Positions 35,542-44,566 of a stretch of DNA of 64,000 nt are shown here, in pieces (the first letter of the stretch is position 1; each line of letters opens with the position of its first letter). The translations under genes and the position numbers were made by a program. The notes beneath the pieces are model-generated. The model was not told the DNA's origin and did no database searches. It saw only the letters and a list, made by a program, of their open reading frames with translations. Source of the DNA: a bacterium (GTDB lineage Bacteria > Planctomycetota > Planctomycetia > Kolteriales > Kolteriaceae); assembly GCA_019748235.1 (NCBI GenBank), contig JAIEPU010000113.1:1-64000 (forward strand), written 5' to 3'.

Positions 35542-35787
35542 CTAGCCGCCACTCACGGGGGGGATGCAAGCGATCTCGGCGTGGTCTGGGATGAAGTCGG
35601 TGTCCTGTGCATATTGCTGGTTCACGGCGATCATGGAGTTCGGCAAAACTTCCGCGAGCGATGGAATCTCCTGGACTAATAAAGCCCTTAGTTCCCTTAC
35701 CGTCGTCCCCTCTGCGATGGAAAGTTCCACGACGTCTCGCTCGGCGAGATCGCGCGCCAAGGCAAAAAAGAGGACGCGCACATTCAT
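35542..35787 (-). CDS. MoaD-like ubiquitin-fold protein
   Basis: An 81-residue protein with the beta-grasp layout of MoaD/ThiS: MNVRVLFFALARDLAERDVVELSIAEGTTVRELRALL, then AVNQQYAQDTDFIPDHAEIACIPPVSGG. The C-terminal Gly-Gly is the site of adenylation and thiocarboxylate formation in molybdopterin synthase. It overlaps the start of the downstream-named oxidoreductase gene by four bases (its ATG lies inside the 3' end of that gene), so they are co-translated. No moaE, moaB or moeB is nearby. MoaD-like proteins can also carry sulfur in other pathways, so molybdenum cofactor synthesis is likely but not shown. Confidence 0.82.
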   Translation of the reverse strand: MNVRVLFFALARDLAERDVVELSIAEGTTVRELRALLVQEIPSLAEVLPNSMIAVNQQYAQDTDFIPDHAEIACIPPVSGG

Positions 35788-38777
35788 AGCGACAACAGCC
35801 CTCGATTCGGTTTTCGGAACAGCTTCGCAGGATTATCGACTAGGCCGACAGCGACGGCCAACAACTTTGCCGGGTGAAGGGTTGGCTTGAGCGAACCCTC
35901 TTCCATCTGCATTCGGCAGGATCCGCACTGGGTCGTCCCGGCCAATACATCACCTCGCGATAGCCGGGCCAGCATGGCTGAGCCTGATTGGAGCGACGAC
36001 TTATAGCTGTCCACGCGCATGCCGTGCGTTCCCGCCATCCCGCTGCACCCCAGGTCCATTTCAATGAGCCGAAGGTCGGGGATTCGTCGGAGCAGACTCG
36101 CGGGGGAGCTTCGAAGCTCGAGCGCACGTTGATGGCATGGCTCATGATAGGCGACCGTAATCGGAATATTGTCGAGCGACGGCGTCCAGTGTCCCTTGTC
36201 GAATTGAAGGGCGAGAAACTCGGAGACTTCAAATGTATTACTTGCAACAGCCTCGAGGTCGGCATCACTCATCAAATGCCGGGCTTCATCCCGGAACATC
36301 AGGGCGGCGGAAGGCTCCGTCGTGACGATCGTGTATCCTTCCCGAACGAGTTCGGCGGCAATTTCAAAGTTCCAAAGGAGCCGGGCCCGCGCGGATTCAA
36401 TGTCGCCGTGCAAAAGATAAGGCATGCCGCTTGATCGCTGCTGCTGCGGAAAATAGACAAGATGACCGATCGTGTGAAGTAGTCGCGCGACCGCTTCACC
36501 AAGTTCAGGGTCGTAGTGATTGGTGTAGGTATCGACGAAGAGAGCTACCTTACCCCGAGCCTTCTTCGAACGGGGCTTTCGTGTCCATCCCTCACGCTTC
36601 GCTCGATGTGTGAAGGTCCGATGCTGAAAGCGGAAGAGGCGACGGTGGCGTGATAAGCCGAACGTCTTTTCGATCATCCATCGTGTGATCGGACTTGCGA
36701 AAATCTGATTCGCAAAGTGGGCTTGCGAACTTCCCCAGCGAGACCAGCGGTCCCAGCCCGAGAAAAACCAATCGATCCGTGACAACCCCTGTTCCGCGAT
36801 GTTCGCGGCCTTTGCTTCCAGCATTAGCTTCGAAACATCGACCGAAGAGGGGCACTCCATGCGGCACATCTTGCAATAGACACAGTGATCGGCCATCTCA
36901 CGGAAATCAATGCTACCGATCGATTGGCCGTCGATCTCACCCTGAAGGATCTGACGCATCAGATTGTTGATGGCGCGAGGCGAATAAAGTTCCCCCGCGA
37001 AGGCGCGGTTGGTGGGACACATTCGCACCGAGGTATTGCAGGACTGACAGGTATTGCATCCATTGCAACGCTCCGCCATCTCGACGATCGATAGCTGAGG
37101 CCAGCGAAGCTGAAACTTCGACGACTCATTATCACCATTCGATGGGGGAGCCGACGGATGCGGCATCGGGCGAATGAGATGGAGAGGTAAGCTTTGTTCG
37201 GCACCGACAATTCGACCTGGATTAAAAACGTTGTACGGATCAAAGACCGATTTGATTCGTTGAAATGCAGGGTAAAGCCTAGGGTATTGCTTCGGGAGTA
37301 AGCCAGAACGAAGCAGGCCGACGCCATGTTCGCCGTTACACGTTCCGCCGCACGATGTGACCGCTTCGAAGACATCTTCGACAATTCCTCGCATCTTTTG
37401 ACGATCGGATTCGCGGTGAATGTCGAGGAGGGGTCGCGTGTGCAAGATGCCAACGCCGGCGTGTGAAGAGTAGGTCGCGGTCACGCCGTGACTCTTCATG
37501 ATGTTTTGAACTTTCGCGAGGAACTCGGGGAGCTTATTGGGAGGAACGGCCGTGTTCTCAACGAAAGGAATCGGCAGTACATTGTCGGACGCCCGTGTCA
37601 AACGAGGCATCGCTCGATCGCGCACACGCCAACATACCGCGAGATTCGGCTCTCCATAGACCTCTTGCGTTTGAACCGCCAATCGTTTCACTCGATTGAG
37701 TCGATTCTGATTTAAGACGATCCGCTCAACGACATTATCCGGACTGCTTCCTTCGTGTTCGATAAGTAGAAGCGCCTCAGCGTCCTCGGTCATCCACTCT
37801 CTGTACCAGGGCTCCGCTTCCCGCACGAGGCTGAGGAGACGCCGATCAAGCAATTCACACGCGGTCGGTTGATACTCGAGGGATTCAACAACGGCATCGG
37901 CAGCGGCTTGCAGTGTGGGGAAGGTGGCAAGGAGCATGCCGCGGTAGGCGGGGATGGGAATCGTCGCGAGCTTGAATTCGGTGCAAAATGCTAGAGTTCC
38001 CTCGGACCCCGCCATCAATCGGGCCAAGTCAATGGTGCGGCCATCGTAAATGCCACGTAGTTCATAACCCCCATGCTTGATGAGGGACGGGGGTTGTTCC
38101 TCTTGAATTGCCTGGGCATGCGCCGCGAGTATCCGGGCAAGCTGTTTTGCAATTCGGCCTAGTTCATTTCCCTCCGTGGAGTCACGCGTATCGACCGCGA
38201 TACGAGACAGTTCCACGAGTTCACCATTCGCAAGGATGGCCCTAGCGGAGAGAATGTGATCCCGAATAGTGCCGTAGCGAAGTGAGTGCGGGCCTGCGGC
38301 ATTGGTGGCCACCATTCCACCGATGGTGCATCGATCGCCGCTGATGGGATCAACCGCAATCATTCGACCGATCCGAGCGAGCTCTTGCTGTAAGACCGCG
38401 AGACGAACTCCGGGTTCGACAACGACGAAGTCAGGTCCGATTTCCACGATTCGAGTGAAATAGCGACTGATATCGATAACGATCCCCGAGCCGAGTGATT
38501 CGCCGGAAAGTCCGGTGCCGGCTCCGCGCGGATGGATGGGGAGATTATTGTCGGCGGCGTAGCGGATGATCGCCGCCAATTCCGAGACCGATTTCGGCAT
38601 GACAACGGCGGCGGGGCGGACCTGAAGGATGCTTGCATCGCAACTGTAGGCCCCGCGTGTGAGGTCGTCGAGACGGACCTCCCCCGTGGTCAAACCCCCC
38701 AGGTCGTCCGACAGACGAAGCTCATGCTCTTCTAGCGGACGTTCCAAGTGATGAAGACTCACAAAGGATGAAGGCAA
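35784..38777 (-). CDS. Large FAD-linked and Fe-S oxidoreductase (GlcD-GlcF fusion type)
   Basis: A 997-residue protein that joins a FAD-binding oxidase to a ferredoxin and CCG-type domain in one chain. The FAD part has HPRGAGTGLSGESLGSGIVIDIS and DRCTIGGMVATNAAGPHSLRYG (about 80-160), followed by the FAD-oxidase C-terminal domain with EHGVGLLRSGLLP. Two 4Fe-4S clusters follow: CNGCNTCQSCNTSVRMCP and CVYCKMCRMECPSSVDV (about 590-680). The CCG-like part contains YHEPCHQRALE and DLGCSGMAG near 900-930. The family includes glycolate, D-lactate and 2-hydroxyacid dehydrogenases of the YdiJ type that feed electrons to the membrane. It is translationally coupled to a MoaD-like gene. Confidence 0.85.
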   Translation of the reverse strand: MPSSFVSLHHLERPLEEHELRLSDDLGGLTTGEVRLDDLTRGAYSCDASILQVRPAAVVMPKSVSELAAIIRYAADNNLPIHPRGAGTGLSGESLGSGIVIDISRYFTRIVEIGPDFVVVEPGVRLAVLQQELARIGRMIAVDPISGDRCTIGGMVATNAAGPHSLRYGTIRDHILSARAILANGELVELSRIAVDTRDSTEGNELGRIAKQLARILAAHAQAIQEEQPPSLIKHGGYELRGIYDGRTIDLARLMAGSEGTLAFCTEFKLATIPIPAYRGMLLATFPTLQAAADAVVESLEYQPTACELLDRRLLSLVREAEPWYREWMTEDAEALLLIEHEGSSPDNVVERIVLNQNRLNRVKRLAVQTQEVYGEPNLAVCWRVRDRAMPRLTRASDNVLPIPFVENTAVPPNKLPEFLAKVQNIMKSHGVTATYSSHAGVGILHTRPLLDIHRESDRQKMRGIVEDVFEAVTSCGGTCNGEHGVGLLRSGLLPKQYPRLYPAFQRIKSVFDPYNVFNPGRIVGAEQSLPLHLIRPMPHPSAPPSNGDNESSKFQLRWPQLSIVEMAERCNGCNTCQSCNTSVRMCPTNRAFAGELYSPRAINNLMRQILQGEIDGQSIGSIDFREMADHCVYCKMCRMECPSSVDVSKLMLEAKAANIAEQGLSRIDWFFSGWDRWSRWGSSQAHFANQIFASPITRWMIEKTFGLSRHRRLFRFQHRTFTHRAKREGWTRKPRSKKARGKVALFVDTYTNHYDPELGEAVARLLHTIGHLVYFPQQQRSSGMPYLLHGDIESARARLLWNFEIAAELVREGYTIVTTEPSAALMFRDEARHLMSDADLEAVASNTFEVSEFLALQFDKGHWTPSLDNIPITVAYHEPCHQRALELRSSPASLLRRIPDLRLIEMDLGCSGMAGTHGMRVDSYKSSLQSGSAMLARLSRGDVLAGTTQCGSCRMQMEEGSLKPTLHPAKLLAVAVGLVDNPAKLFRKPNRGLLSL

Positions 38778-39078
38778 TAGTTTTCAGGTTTCGAACTTAG
38801 CGAAACCCCGTCGATTTAGTATTTCGTCGATCGGAATCATCGTCCAGTAATTCTAAATGCGCGGTCTACCAACTCGTTGCTCCAAAGGATACCGATTCTC
38901 AGACATCGGTGGCGGGAACATGCTGATGGGCCGGCTGCGTTGAAGTTTCGCCCACATTAACCGACATTATCCCTACGATCCCACTAACGCTCAAACTCTC
39001 GAATGGTGTACCTTTGAACGCATGGAGGAAGATCAGAGAACTTAGTTGGTCAAGATTTGGAAACGTGAGGACGATTCG
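38778..39078. other. Short non-coding gap upstream of ispF
   Basis: Nothing recognisable beyond the divergent promoter space between the oxidoreductase gene (minus) and ispF (plus). No tRNA-like or strong hairpin structure is visible. Confidence 0.4.
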
Positions 39079-39570
39079 GTGTCGATGGAGATGTTGAGGA
39101 TTGGAAGTGGTCACGATCGGCATCGATTAGGGGCGGAACGACCTCTTCTAATCGGTGGTGTTACGATTCCCCATTCGACCGGACTCATCGGTCATAGCGA
39201 TGCCGACGTTCTGTTGCATGCACTCACTGATGCGATTCTTGGAGCCCTGGCGGAAGGGGATATCGGCGAATGGTTTCCGGACACCGACGCGGAGAACAAG
39301 GATCGTGATTCGGCCGAGATGTTGCGGACAGTTTTGACCAAAGCGCGTCGCGGAAAGTTTCGAATCGTGAATATCGACTGCACGATCTTCGCGCAGCGTC
39401 CGAAGCTTTCACCTTACAAGACTGCGATTCGGGAATCGGTCGCGGCACTGGTCGGTCTACCGGTCGATCGAGTGGGAGTGAAGGCAAAGACGGGGGAGCA
39501 TGTCGGGCCGATCGGCCGGGAAGAGGCAATCGATGCCGAAGTCGCGGTGCTCCTCGAGGTGACGGAATGA
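39079..39570 (+). CDS. ispF: 2-C-methyl-D-erythritol 2,4-cyclodiphosphate synthase
   Basis: Non-mevalonate isoprenoid enzyme that forms the cyclic diphosphate from CDP-ME-2P. The sequence has SGHDRHRLGAERPLLIGGVTIPHSTGL near the N-terminus with the metal-binding Asp and His residues, HSDADVLLHALTDAILGALAEGDIGEWFPDTD and VGVKAKTGEHVGPIGREEAI. GTG at 39079 is chosen because GAGGA lies 7 bases upstream; an ATG at 39085 is an alternative. It is translationally coupled to ruvC by a four-base overlap. Confidence 0.92.
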   Translation: MSMEMLRIGSGHDRHRLGAERPLLIGGVTIPHSTGLIGHSDADVLLHALTDAILGALAEGDIGEWFPDTDAENKDRDSAEMLRTVLTKARRGKFRIVNIDCTIFAQRPKLSPYKTAIRESVAALVGLPVDRVGVKAKTGEHVGPIGREEAIDAEVAVLLEVTE

Positions 39571-40070
39571 CGATGTCGGGACGTATTGTCGGATTCGATC
39601 CAGGACTCCACCTGACGGGGTACGGAGTGCTGACGGTTGGCTCGTCACGTCCCGCGATCGTCGAGGCAGGGGTCTTGCGAGGAAACAAATCGCTGAGCCT
39701 TGCCGAGCGTGTGGCGAAGCTTCATCAGGCAGCTTCCGAACTGCTGGAAGAGCATCGACCCATCGCGGTGGCGGTCGAAGAGCTTTTCAGTCATTACGAG
39801 CGTCCCCGCACGGCCATCCTCATGGGGCACGCGCGGGGCGTGTTACTGCTCGCTGCCAGCCAGCGTGAGATTCCCGTGTTTCACTATTTGCCGACACGTG
39901 TGAAGAAATCGATGACGGGAAACGGACATGCTTCGAAGGATCAAATGAAGCAGGCGGTGGAGCTGGAATTCAAGTTATCGAAGCCGATTGAAGTTGCCGA
40001 CGTCGCCGATGCATTGGCGGTCGCTCTCTGTCATTACCACGCTAGTCGTTTCAACTCGCAAACCGCCTAA
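39567..40070 (+). CDS. ruvC: Holliday junction resolvase RuvC
   Basis: Endonuclease that cuts Holliday junctions. The 167-residue protein has the N-terminal RIVGFDPGLHLTGYGVL with the first catalytic Asp, AVEELFSHYERPRTAILMGHARGVLLL with the Glu pair, and EVADVADALAVALCHYH with the final acidic residues. Start ATG at 39567 overlaps the ispF stop by four bases; a second ATG is at 39573. ruvA and ruvB are not in the window. Confidence 0.92.
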   Translation: MTMSGRIVGFDPGLHLTGYGVLTVGSSRPAIVEAGVLRGNKSLSLAERVAKLHQAASELLEEHRPIAVAVEELFSHYERPRTAILMGHARGVLLLAASQREIPVFHYLPTRVKKSMTGNGHASKDQMKQAVELEFKLSKPIEVADVADALAVALCHYHASRFNSQTA

Positions 40071-40095
40071 TTGCCGCAAGATTCAACGAGACTTG

Positions 40096-40242
40096 TTAGC
40101 CGGGGCCCAGGCTACTGTATTCCAAGTACATAAGGCCGGTCGCGATGATCATGGCCGTGAAAGTGATGATCATGATCGCTAAGTAGACGTCGGATTTTGG
40201 CTGAGCGACATACGACGTTTCGACGTCTTTCTTCTTCGCCAT
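40096..40242 (-). CDS. 48-residue single-pass membrane micro-protein
   Basis: A very short gene not visible in ordinary ORF scans. From ATG 40242 to stop 40096 it gives MAKKKDVETSYVAQPKSDVY, then a hydrophobic stretch of about 22 residues (LAIMIITFTAMIIATGLMYL) and a short end EYSSLGPG. A GGAGAG ribosome-binding site lies 7 bases before the ATG. The layout is a basic cytoplasmic part and one membrane segment. It lies 89 bases after the first coiled-coil protein gene, on the same strand, so it is probably part of the same transcript. No family is recognised. Confidence 0.68.
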   Translation of the reverse strand: MAKKKDVETSYVAQPKSDVYLAIMIITFTAMIIATGLMYLEYSSLGPG

Positions 40243-40331
40243 GATGAACTCTCCGGGAAGCTTGCTTCAAGTGGGCTTGGTTTCGCCTCGCATCAGCTGG
40301 TTCTTTCGATCCAGCGGTGACCCCCTCGTCT

Positions 40332-41225
40332 TCAGTTTGCTTTTCCGCGGTTTGGCATAACTTCCGTTCCGACTCGATCGTTGGGTTGAATAACGCCGCC
40401 GACACGAGTGACCGGTTGAACGACGGCGGTCGTCGCCTCGGTCGTGACGACCTTCATCGTGCCGAGATAAGTCGGTTTGGGAAACTGTCGCCAGGCTTCG
40501 AGCTTTTGACCAGGACGGATTCCATCATCCTCGCCGAGGCTGATCTGAATGAACTTCCCCTCTTGATCCACCTTCATCACGATCCCCTCCACGGAAGGAG
40601 GAGCGGGGGGAACCTGGTCGCCCGTGACGTTGCCCAAAACTTCCTCCGGACCGGGGATTTTGTAGGTCGTGCGAACGGCGGCTACATATCGCTCAAGCTC
40701 GCCGAGCTGGGCGACGATCGTTTCGTTCCGGGCAATCGTCTGCTTCAAGTCGTTGGTCGCTTGCTGGAGCTTATCCTTGAGTTCGGTGTTCTCTTTGACG
40801 AGCTCCGCCTTCTGAGCGATGAGTTCCTCGCGGAACTTGCGGAGCTGTTCGATTTCCTCATTGCGGATGTTCTGGTTGTCGGTCGCTTTATTCGTGACGA
40901 CCTCATCTCGTGCGGTCCGATTGCGGAAGTCGGCCAGTTCCTTGCGAAGATTGTTAGTGGAGTTTTCCAAATTGGCGATTTGGCCCTGATACTGCTTATC
41001 CTGCTGCTCCTTGTCCTGTTGGAACTTGGCAAGATCCTGATTTTTAGCCTCGAGCTCGGTCTTGGCACTCGTCAGTTCGGCGGACTTCGCCTGGAACTTC
41101 TTCGCGCTCTCGTTGAGTTGTCCTCGCAGATCAACGCGGGTCTGATACACGATCATGGCAAATCCCATGAAGAGAATGCCCATAATCATGTTAAGGATCA
41201 CGAGGATCTTGCCTGTGAAGGTCAT
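40332..41225 (-). CDS. Membrane-anchored coiled-coil protein A
   Basis: A 297-residue protein with an N-terminal membrane segment (about 5-27, GKILVILNMIMGILFMGFAMIVY), a long coiled coil at about 30-190 (repeated Lys/Glu/Gln/Leu heptads) and a C-terminal beta-rich domain (about 200-297) with IVMKVDQEGKFIQISLGEDDGIRPGQKLEAW and YLGTMKVVTTEATTAVVQPV. That domain resembles small SH3/OB-like modules attached to coiled coils in several envelope proteins. ATG at 41225 has GGGAG 8 bases upstream. It belongs to a cluster of similar genes on the minus strand. Function is unknown. Confidence 0.7.
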   Translation of the reverse strand: MTFTGKILVILNMIMGILFMGFAMIVYQTRVDLRGQLNESAKKFQAKSAELTSAKTELEAKNQDLAKFQQDKEQQDKQYQGQIANLENSTNNLRKELADFRNRTARDEVVTNKATDNQNIRNEEIEQLRKFREELIAQKAELVKENTELKDKLQQATNDLKQTIARNETIVAQLGELERYVAAVRTTYKIPGPEEVLGNVTGDQVPPAPPSVEGIVMKVDQEGKFIQISLGEDDGIRPGQKLEAWRQFPKPTYLGTMKVVTTEATTAVVQPVTRVGGVIQPNDRVGTEVMPNRGKAN

Positions 41226-41752
41226 CGAGGCATCTCCCATCGTGAAGGCTTGACGACTGCTCCTTGAATCAGCAGTTCCAGCCTCACGAAAGCCGATCGT
41301 ACTCGGCGCTTTGATTTCCAAGTCTTGCTGCAAGGGGCTCCACACGCCCACCAATGGCGCACATCCCGGCGCACCCCGCAGGTTTGAGCCGGCCTATAGT
41401 CTCCCCGGTCCATACGCGTCAATACCAACCACGATGAAAATGTCACCATCTGATGGTGTTTGGTTTTTCTCATCATTGGTCGGGTCGCAATGCATGGATG
41501 GCTGGTCGAGAGCGGGAGAAGAATCTCGTGTTCGAGCCCTGCGATTTCCCAAACGTGCCGGTGAATGAGATCAATCAACGACACCGCACGAAATTTGGCA
41601 AACTCGATCCAAATTCCGCCACTCACCAGGATTATCTAAGCGGACGGTCATGAGAACAAGAGAGGAATCGACAAAGTTAATTCGATCAAAATGAGAATAC
41701 TTCTGTGATGATAGTTCGTTCAAATGACATCATGCGACGATGCCAGAGAGAC
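41226..41752. other. Intergenic stretch between coiled-coil genes, with a perfect palindrome
   Basis: No coding frame with a ribosome-binding site is seen in these 527 bases. An odd-symmetry palindrome, CACCATC-T-GATGGTG (41444-41458), lies here and is followed on the plus strand by TTTGGTTTTTCT. It could be a protein-binding site or a small hairpin. The promoter of coiled-coil gene A must lie here if it is not read from the upstream gene. Confidence 0.45.
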
Positions 41753-42457
41753 TTAGGGGGAGGGTGACTTTTCGAGCTCCACCAAACGGGCGTCGATTTG
41801 CTTACTTCGCTCGACCGCTTCCTCGAGGTTGTTCTGAACCTTCGCCAGCTGGTCCTCCAGAAGCGACTTATCAGCCGCGAGGGCTTCTTCATCACTTCGG
41901 GTATCTTCGTAAACGCCGCGTAGACGCTGAATTTCGGTGATGAGCTCTTGCTGCTCGCCGTGATGTTTAGCGGCCTCCGCGTTCAGATTTGCCTGTTCTT
42001 TGCGGGCCGCTTCGATCCGATCTTTCGTTTGCTTGACGGCTGCTTCTAAGTCGCCGAGTTCTTTCTGATGCTGTTGGCCGAGAGCGGCGAGACGCTGCTT
42101 TTCTGCCTCGATCTCTTGTTCCAGTCCATCGGTCACTTGCTTTCGCTGACCTTCGAGCTGCGTCAATTCGCGGGTGATCTTGTCGAGTTCCTGCTTCTTC
42201 GAGTCGACCTGAATTTTATTGGCGTGGAAGAAGAACGCGATCGTCAAGAATAGGATCGCGATGACGAAGTTTGCTAAGGTCACCCCTTTGCCAATCGCCG
42301 ATGACGTGATCGGCTTTCGCTTCTTTTTTGCCGCTGGGGGGGGAGGTGCGACCGGTTCCTCCACGGGAGGGCTGATTCCCTCGGGAAGAGTGTTTTCGCT
42401 ATCATCGGCATCGCCAAAAGGGGAGGTCGTCTCTTCGTCTTTCATCGATTCAGCCAC
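41753..42457 (-). CDS. Membrane-anchored coiled-coil protein B
   Basis: A 234-residue protein with an acidic and proline-rich cytoplasmic part (1-48, ending in a KKKRKP basic patch), one membrane segment at about 58-78 (GVTLANFVIAILFLTIAFFFHA) and a continuous coiled coil from about 80 to the C-terminus rich in Glu, Lys, Gln and Leu. It differs from proteins A and C in its N-terminal extension. It shares the same layout of anchor plus long coil and is encoded on the same strand 56 bases after gene C. No enzymatic motif. Its function is unknown; structural or periplasmic spacing roles are possible. Confidence 0.7.
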   Translation of the reverse strand: MAESMKDEETTSPFGDADDSENTLPEGISPPVEEPVAPPPPAAKKKRKPITSSAIGKGVTLANFVIAILFLTIAFFFHANKIQVDSKKQELDKITRELTQLEGQRKQVTDGLEQEIEAEKQRLAALGQQHQKELGDLEAAVKQTKDRIEAARKEQANLNAEAAKHHGEQQELITEIQRLRGVYEDTRSDEEALAADKSLLEDQLAKVQNNLEEAVERSKQIDARLVELEKSPSP

Positions 42458-42512
42458 TTCCTAGAGAGATCAGAAACATCTTCCGGCGAAGAACCGCGGA
42501 CACTCGATCCAG

Positions 42513-43094
42513 TTATCGACCCGCCGCCACGCGACCCTCGGACTGACCGATCGCCGCGTTTACCAGGCGTTCGAGCTTCTCATAATTCTTGTAGGTATTG
42601 GCTAGCGTTTCCTCGAGCTTTTGCTTGGCATTTTGAAGAGCCTCTTTGAGCTCTGCGACTTGATTCGTTCGCTCTTGCTTCATCGATTCCTGCTGGGCGA
42701 TCTCTTGTTCCAGGTTCGACTTCTCCTGCTGTCGAAACCCAATCTCGGCATTGATGTCTCGCACTGCATCCTGCCATCGAACGACGCCAGCCCGCTCCGC
42801 CTTTTCGAGGTCATTGAGGAGTGAAAGCTGTGATTTGATGACATCCGCCTGATTGTTGTGGCGAGTGACGATACTCGTCACTTCATCCTTCTGCCGATTC
42901 AGTTCGTAGGTTAACTGGAGGCGCTTAGTTTCGAGCTTGGCGACGGCGTCTCGCATCGCGGGGTGTCGTTTCTCGATCTGTTCGATCTGCTTTTGCACTT
43001 CGATCAGATGGCGGGCGACCGGCACGACAAGAACGAGGAATGCGATCCCGATCAACAGGCTGAGGACGCTGAAGACCTTTCCCGCCGTCGTCAT
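42513..43094 (-). CDS. Membrane-anchored coiled-coil protein C
   Basis: A 193-residue protein with an N-terminal membrane anchor (about 5-28, KVFSVLSLLIGIAFLVLVVPVA) followed by a coiled coil over the rest of the chain, with QQEKSNLEQEIAQQESMKQERTNQVAELKEALQ-type heptads split by short breaks. It is the first gene of the minus-strand coiled-coil cluster C-B-A-micro-protein. No homologous enzymatic domain can be seen. It starts ATG at 43094. Role is unknown. Confidence 0.7.
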   Translation of the reverse strand: MTTAGKVFSVLSLLIGIAFLVLVVPVARHLIEVQKQIEQIEKRHPAMRDAVAKLETKRLQLTYELNRQKDEVTSIVTRHNNQADVIKSQLSLLNDLEKAERAGVVRWQDAVRDINAEIGFRQQEKSNLEQEIAQQESMKQERTNQVAELKEALQNAKQKLEETLANTYKNYEKLERLVNAAIGQSEGRVAAGR

Positions 43095-43348
43095 CGCTTA
43101 AATTCTCCTCTTTCTTCGAGACAATTCAATGACCCAATCACTTACATCCCGCGCACGGCGGTTGTCTGGTTCTCACGGGCATTATGGTGAGTCTGTCAGG
43201 CTATTCTTGCCCGCACGCCTTATGTTTCCAGCAAATTCCCCGCGAGTTACCCGATTCTCCCGATACGAAGCGTCTGAATGAATCGATACAACCGTTGCGA
43301 CCGGGTTCTCTCGATTTGAGCGGCTATTTCTCAACCTTGTACTCAATC

Positions 43349-44512
43349 TTACGTCACATCTTGAGATCTGGAATCGCGTCGAGACTTCGCTCTCGATCGG
43401 CGTTCAGGGACAGGGTGCTTAAGGAGCCGGGCAATGATTCGGCGTTGCGGAGAACTAAATGGGAGGGTCGGGAGATCTTTGGGGGAAACCCACCGAATTC
43501 CCGAGGGGACCGTGGCTTTTGATGGGGTCGATCGGAGGAGTTCCGCCTCATAACAGGTAAGCGTCACCTTGAAGTGCATGATCCCGTGCCGGAGCGTCAT
43601 CACGGCGGAACGGGTTTGAAATTCTTGAAGGGTGAAGGACTTCACAGCTCGGGTGGCGGCCGATAGGTGGTCCTCTTCGTCCCTTTTCTCGACTCTTGGA
43701 AACTCCCACAGTCCTGCCCAAGGGCCGTCATCGGGACGCTGGGTCACCAAAAGCTGGTTCTTTTCCTTGTCCCAAAGAAGAACGGTGACGTGTTCAACGT
43801 CAACGAAGGCTCGCCGTGGCGCGAGCTGAGGGAATTGTGTTTCCGTGCCGGTTTGATGGGCAATGCAGAATGGCGCCAAGGGACACTTGTCGCATTCCGG
43901 CGATTTTGGCGTGCAGATCATCGAGCCGAGATCCATCGCTCCCTGATTGAAATCGGCAAACTCCCGTTTGGGAAGCACGTCTTGAGCGAGTTGCCAAAGG
44001 GAAGTTGCAAGAGGGGGCTTTGCGGGATTTCCGGTAGCGGCGGTCAATCGAGTCCAAAGTCGGCGGGTATTCGCTTCGATGATCGGAAGTCGGTGATTCA
44101 ACGCAAAGCATGCGATCGCGTTGGCCGTATACCTTCCCAGACCGGGAAGTCCCCGAATCTCGTCTGGGTCGGTGGGGAATTGCCCTCCGAAATCACGAAC
44201 GATGATTTGGGCGGCGCGATGCAAATGGCGGGCGCGGCGATAGTATCCTAATCCTTGCCAAAGGTGGAGGACCGCTTCCTCCGGGGCGGATGCTAGGTCC
44301 TCGATCGACGGAAACCTATCGAGGAAGCGCTCGAAGTAACCACGAACCGTTGCGACCGTCGTCTGTTGGAGCATGATTTCTGAGATCCAAATGTGATAAG
44401 GATCTCGTGTTCGCCGCCAGGGAAGATCACGCGCATTCTGTCGGTACCACGCGAGGAGCTTCTTTCGTAAGAGCGTGAGATCGGTGGCCGCCTTCCACTC
44501 GTCCGGCTCCAT
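43349..44512 (-). CDS. mutY: A/G-specific adenine glycosylase (MutY)
   Basis: Base-excision enzyme that removes adenine paired with 8-oxoguanine. The 387-residue protein has WISEIMLQQTTVATV (catalytic Glu45), the helix-hairpin-helix LPGLGRYTANAIACFA, a 4Fe-4S cluster with C200, C207, C210 and C216 (CX6CX2CX5C) and a C-terminal Nudix-like domain that recognises 8-oxoguanine. The position of the second catalytic aspartate (in the DGNV motif of other MutYs) is E146 in IIEANTRRLW, an unusual substitution that might also represent a lineage-specific version. A further Ser/Arg-rich tail ends the protein. Confidence 0.88.
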   Translation of the reverse strand: MEPDEWKAATDLTLLRKKLLAWYRQNARDLPWRRTRDPYHIWISEIMLQQTTVATVRGYFERFLDRFPSIEDLASAPEEAVLHLWQGLGYYRRARHLHRAAQIIVRDFGGQFPTDPDEIRGLPGLGRYTANAIACFALNHRLPIIEANTRRLWTRLTAATGNPAKPPLATSLWQLAQDVLPKREFADFNQGAMDLGSMICTPKSPECDKCPLAPFCIAHQTGTETQFPQLAPRRAFVDVEHVTVLLWDKEKNQLLVTQRPDDGPWAGLWEFPRVEKRDEEDHLSAATRAVKSFTLQEFQTRSAVMTLRHGIMHFKVTLTCYEAELLRSTPSKATVPSGIRWVSPKDLPTLPFSSPQRRIIARLLKHPVPERRSRAKSRRDSRSQDVT

Positions 44513-44566
44513 CGTTTCATCATCTCCCGGAAATCTTCCGATTTCGTCTCATTCAAGCGATCGACA

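Noticed and set aside
35030-35569. Two minus-strand open frames in the gap before the MoaD-like gene
   Set aside because: No ribosome-binding site, biased composition, and one overlaps the 3' end of the MoaD-like gene.
40317-41267. Long open frame opposite coiled-coil gene A
   Set aside because: Its leucine/aspartate-rich translation is the reverse of a Glu/Lys/Gln coiled coil, a common artefact. The minus-strand gene has a proper ribosome-binding site and membrane segment.
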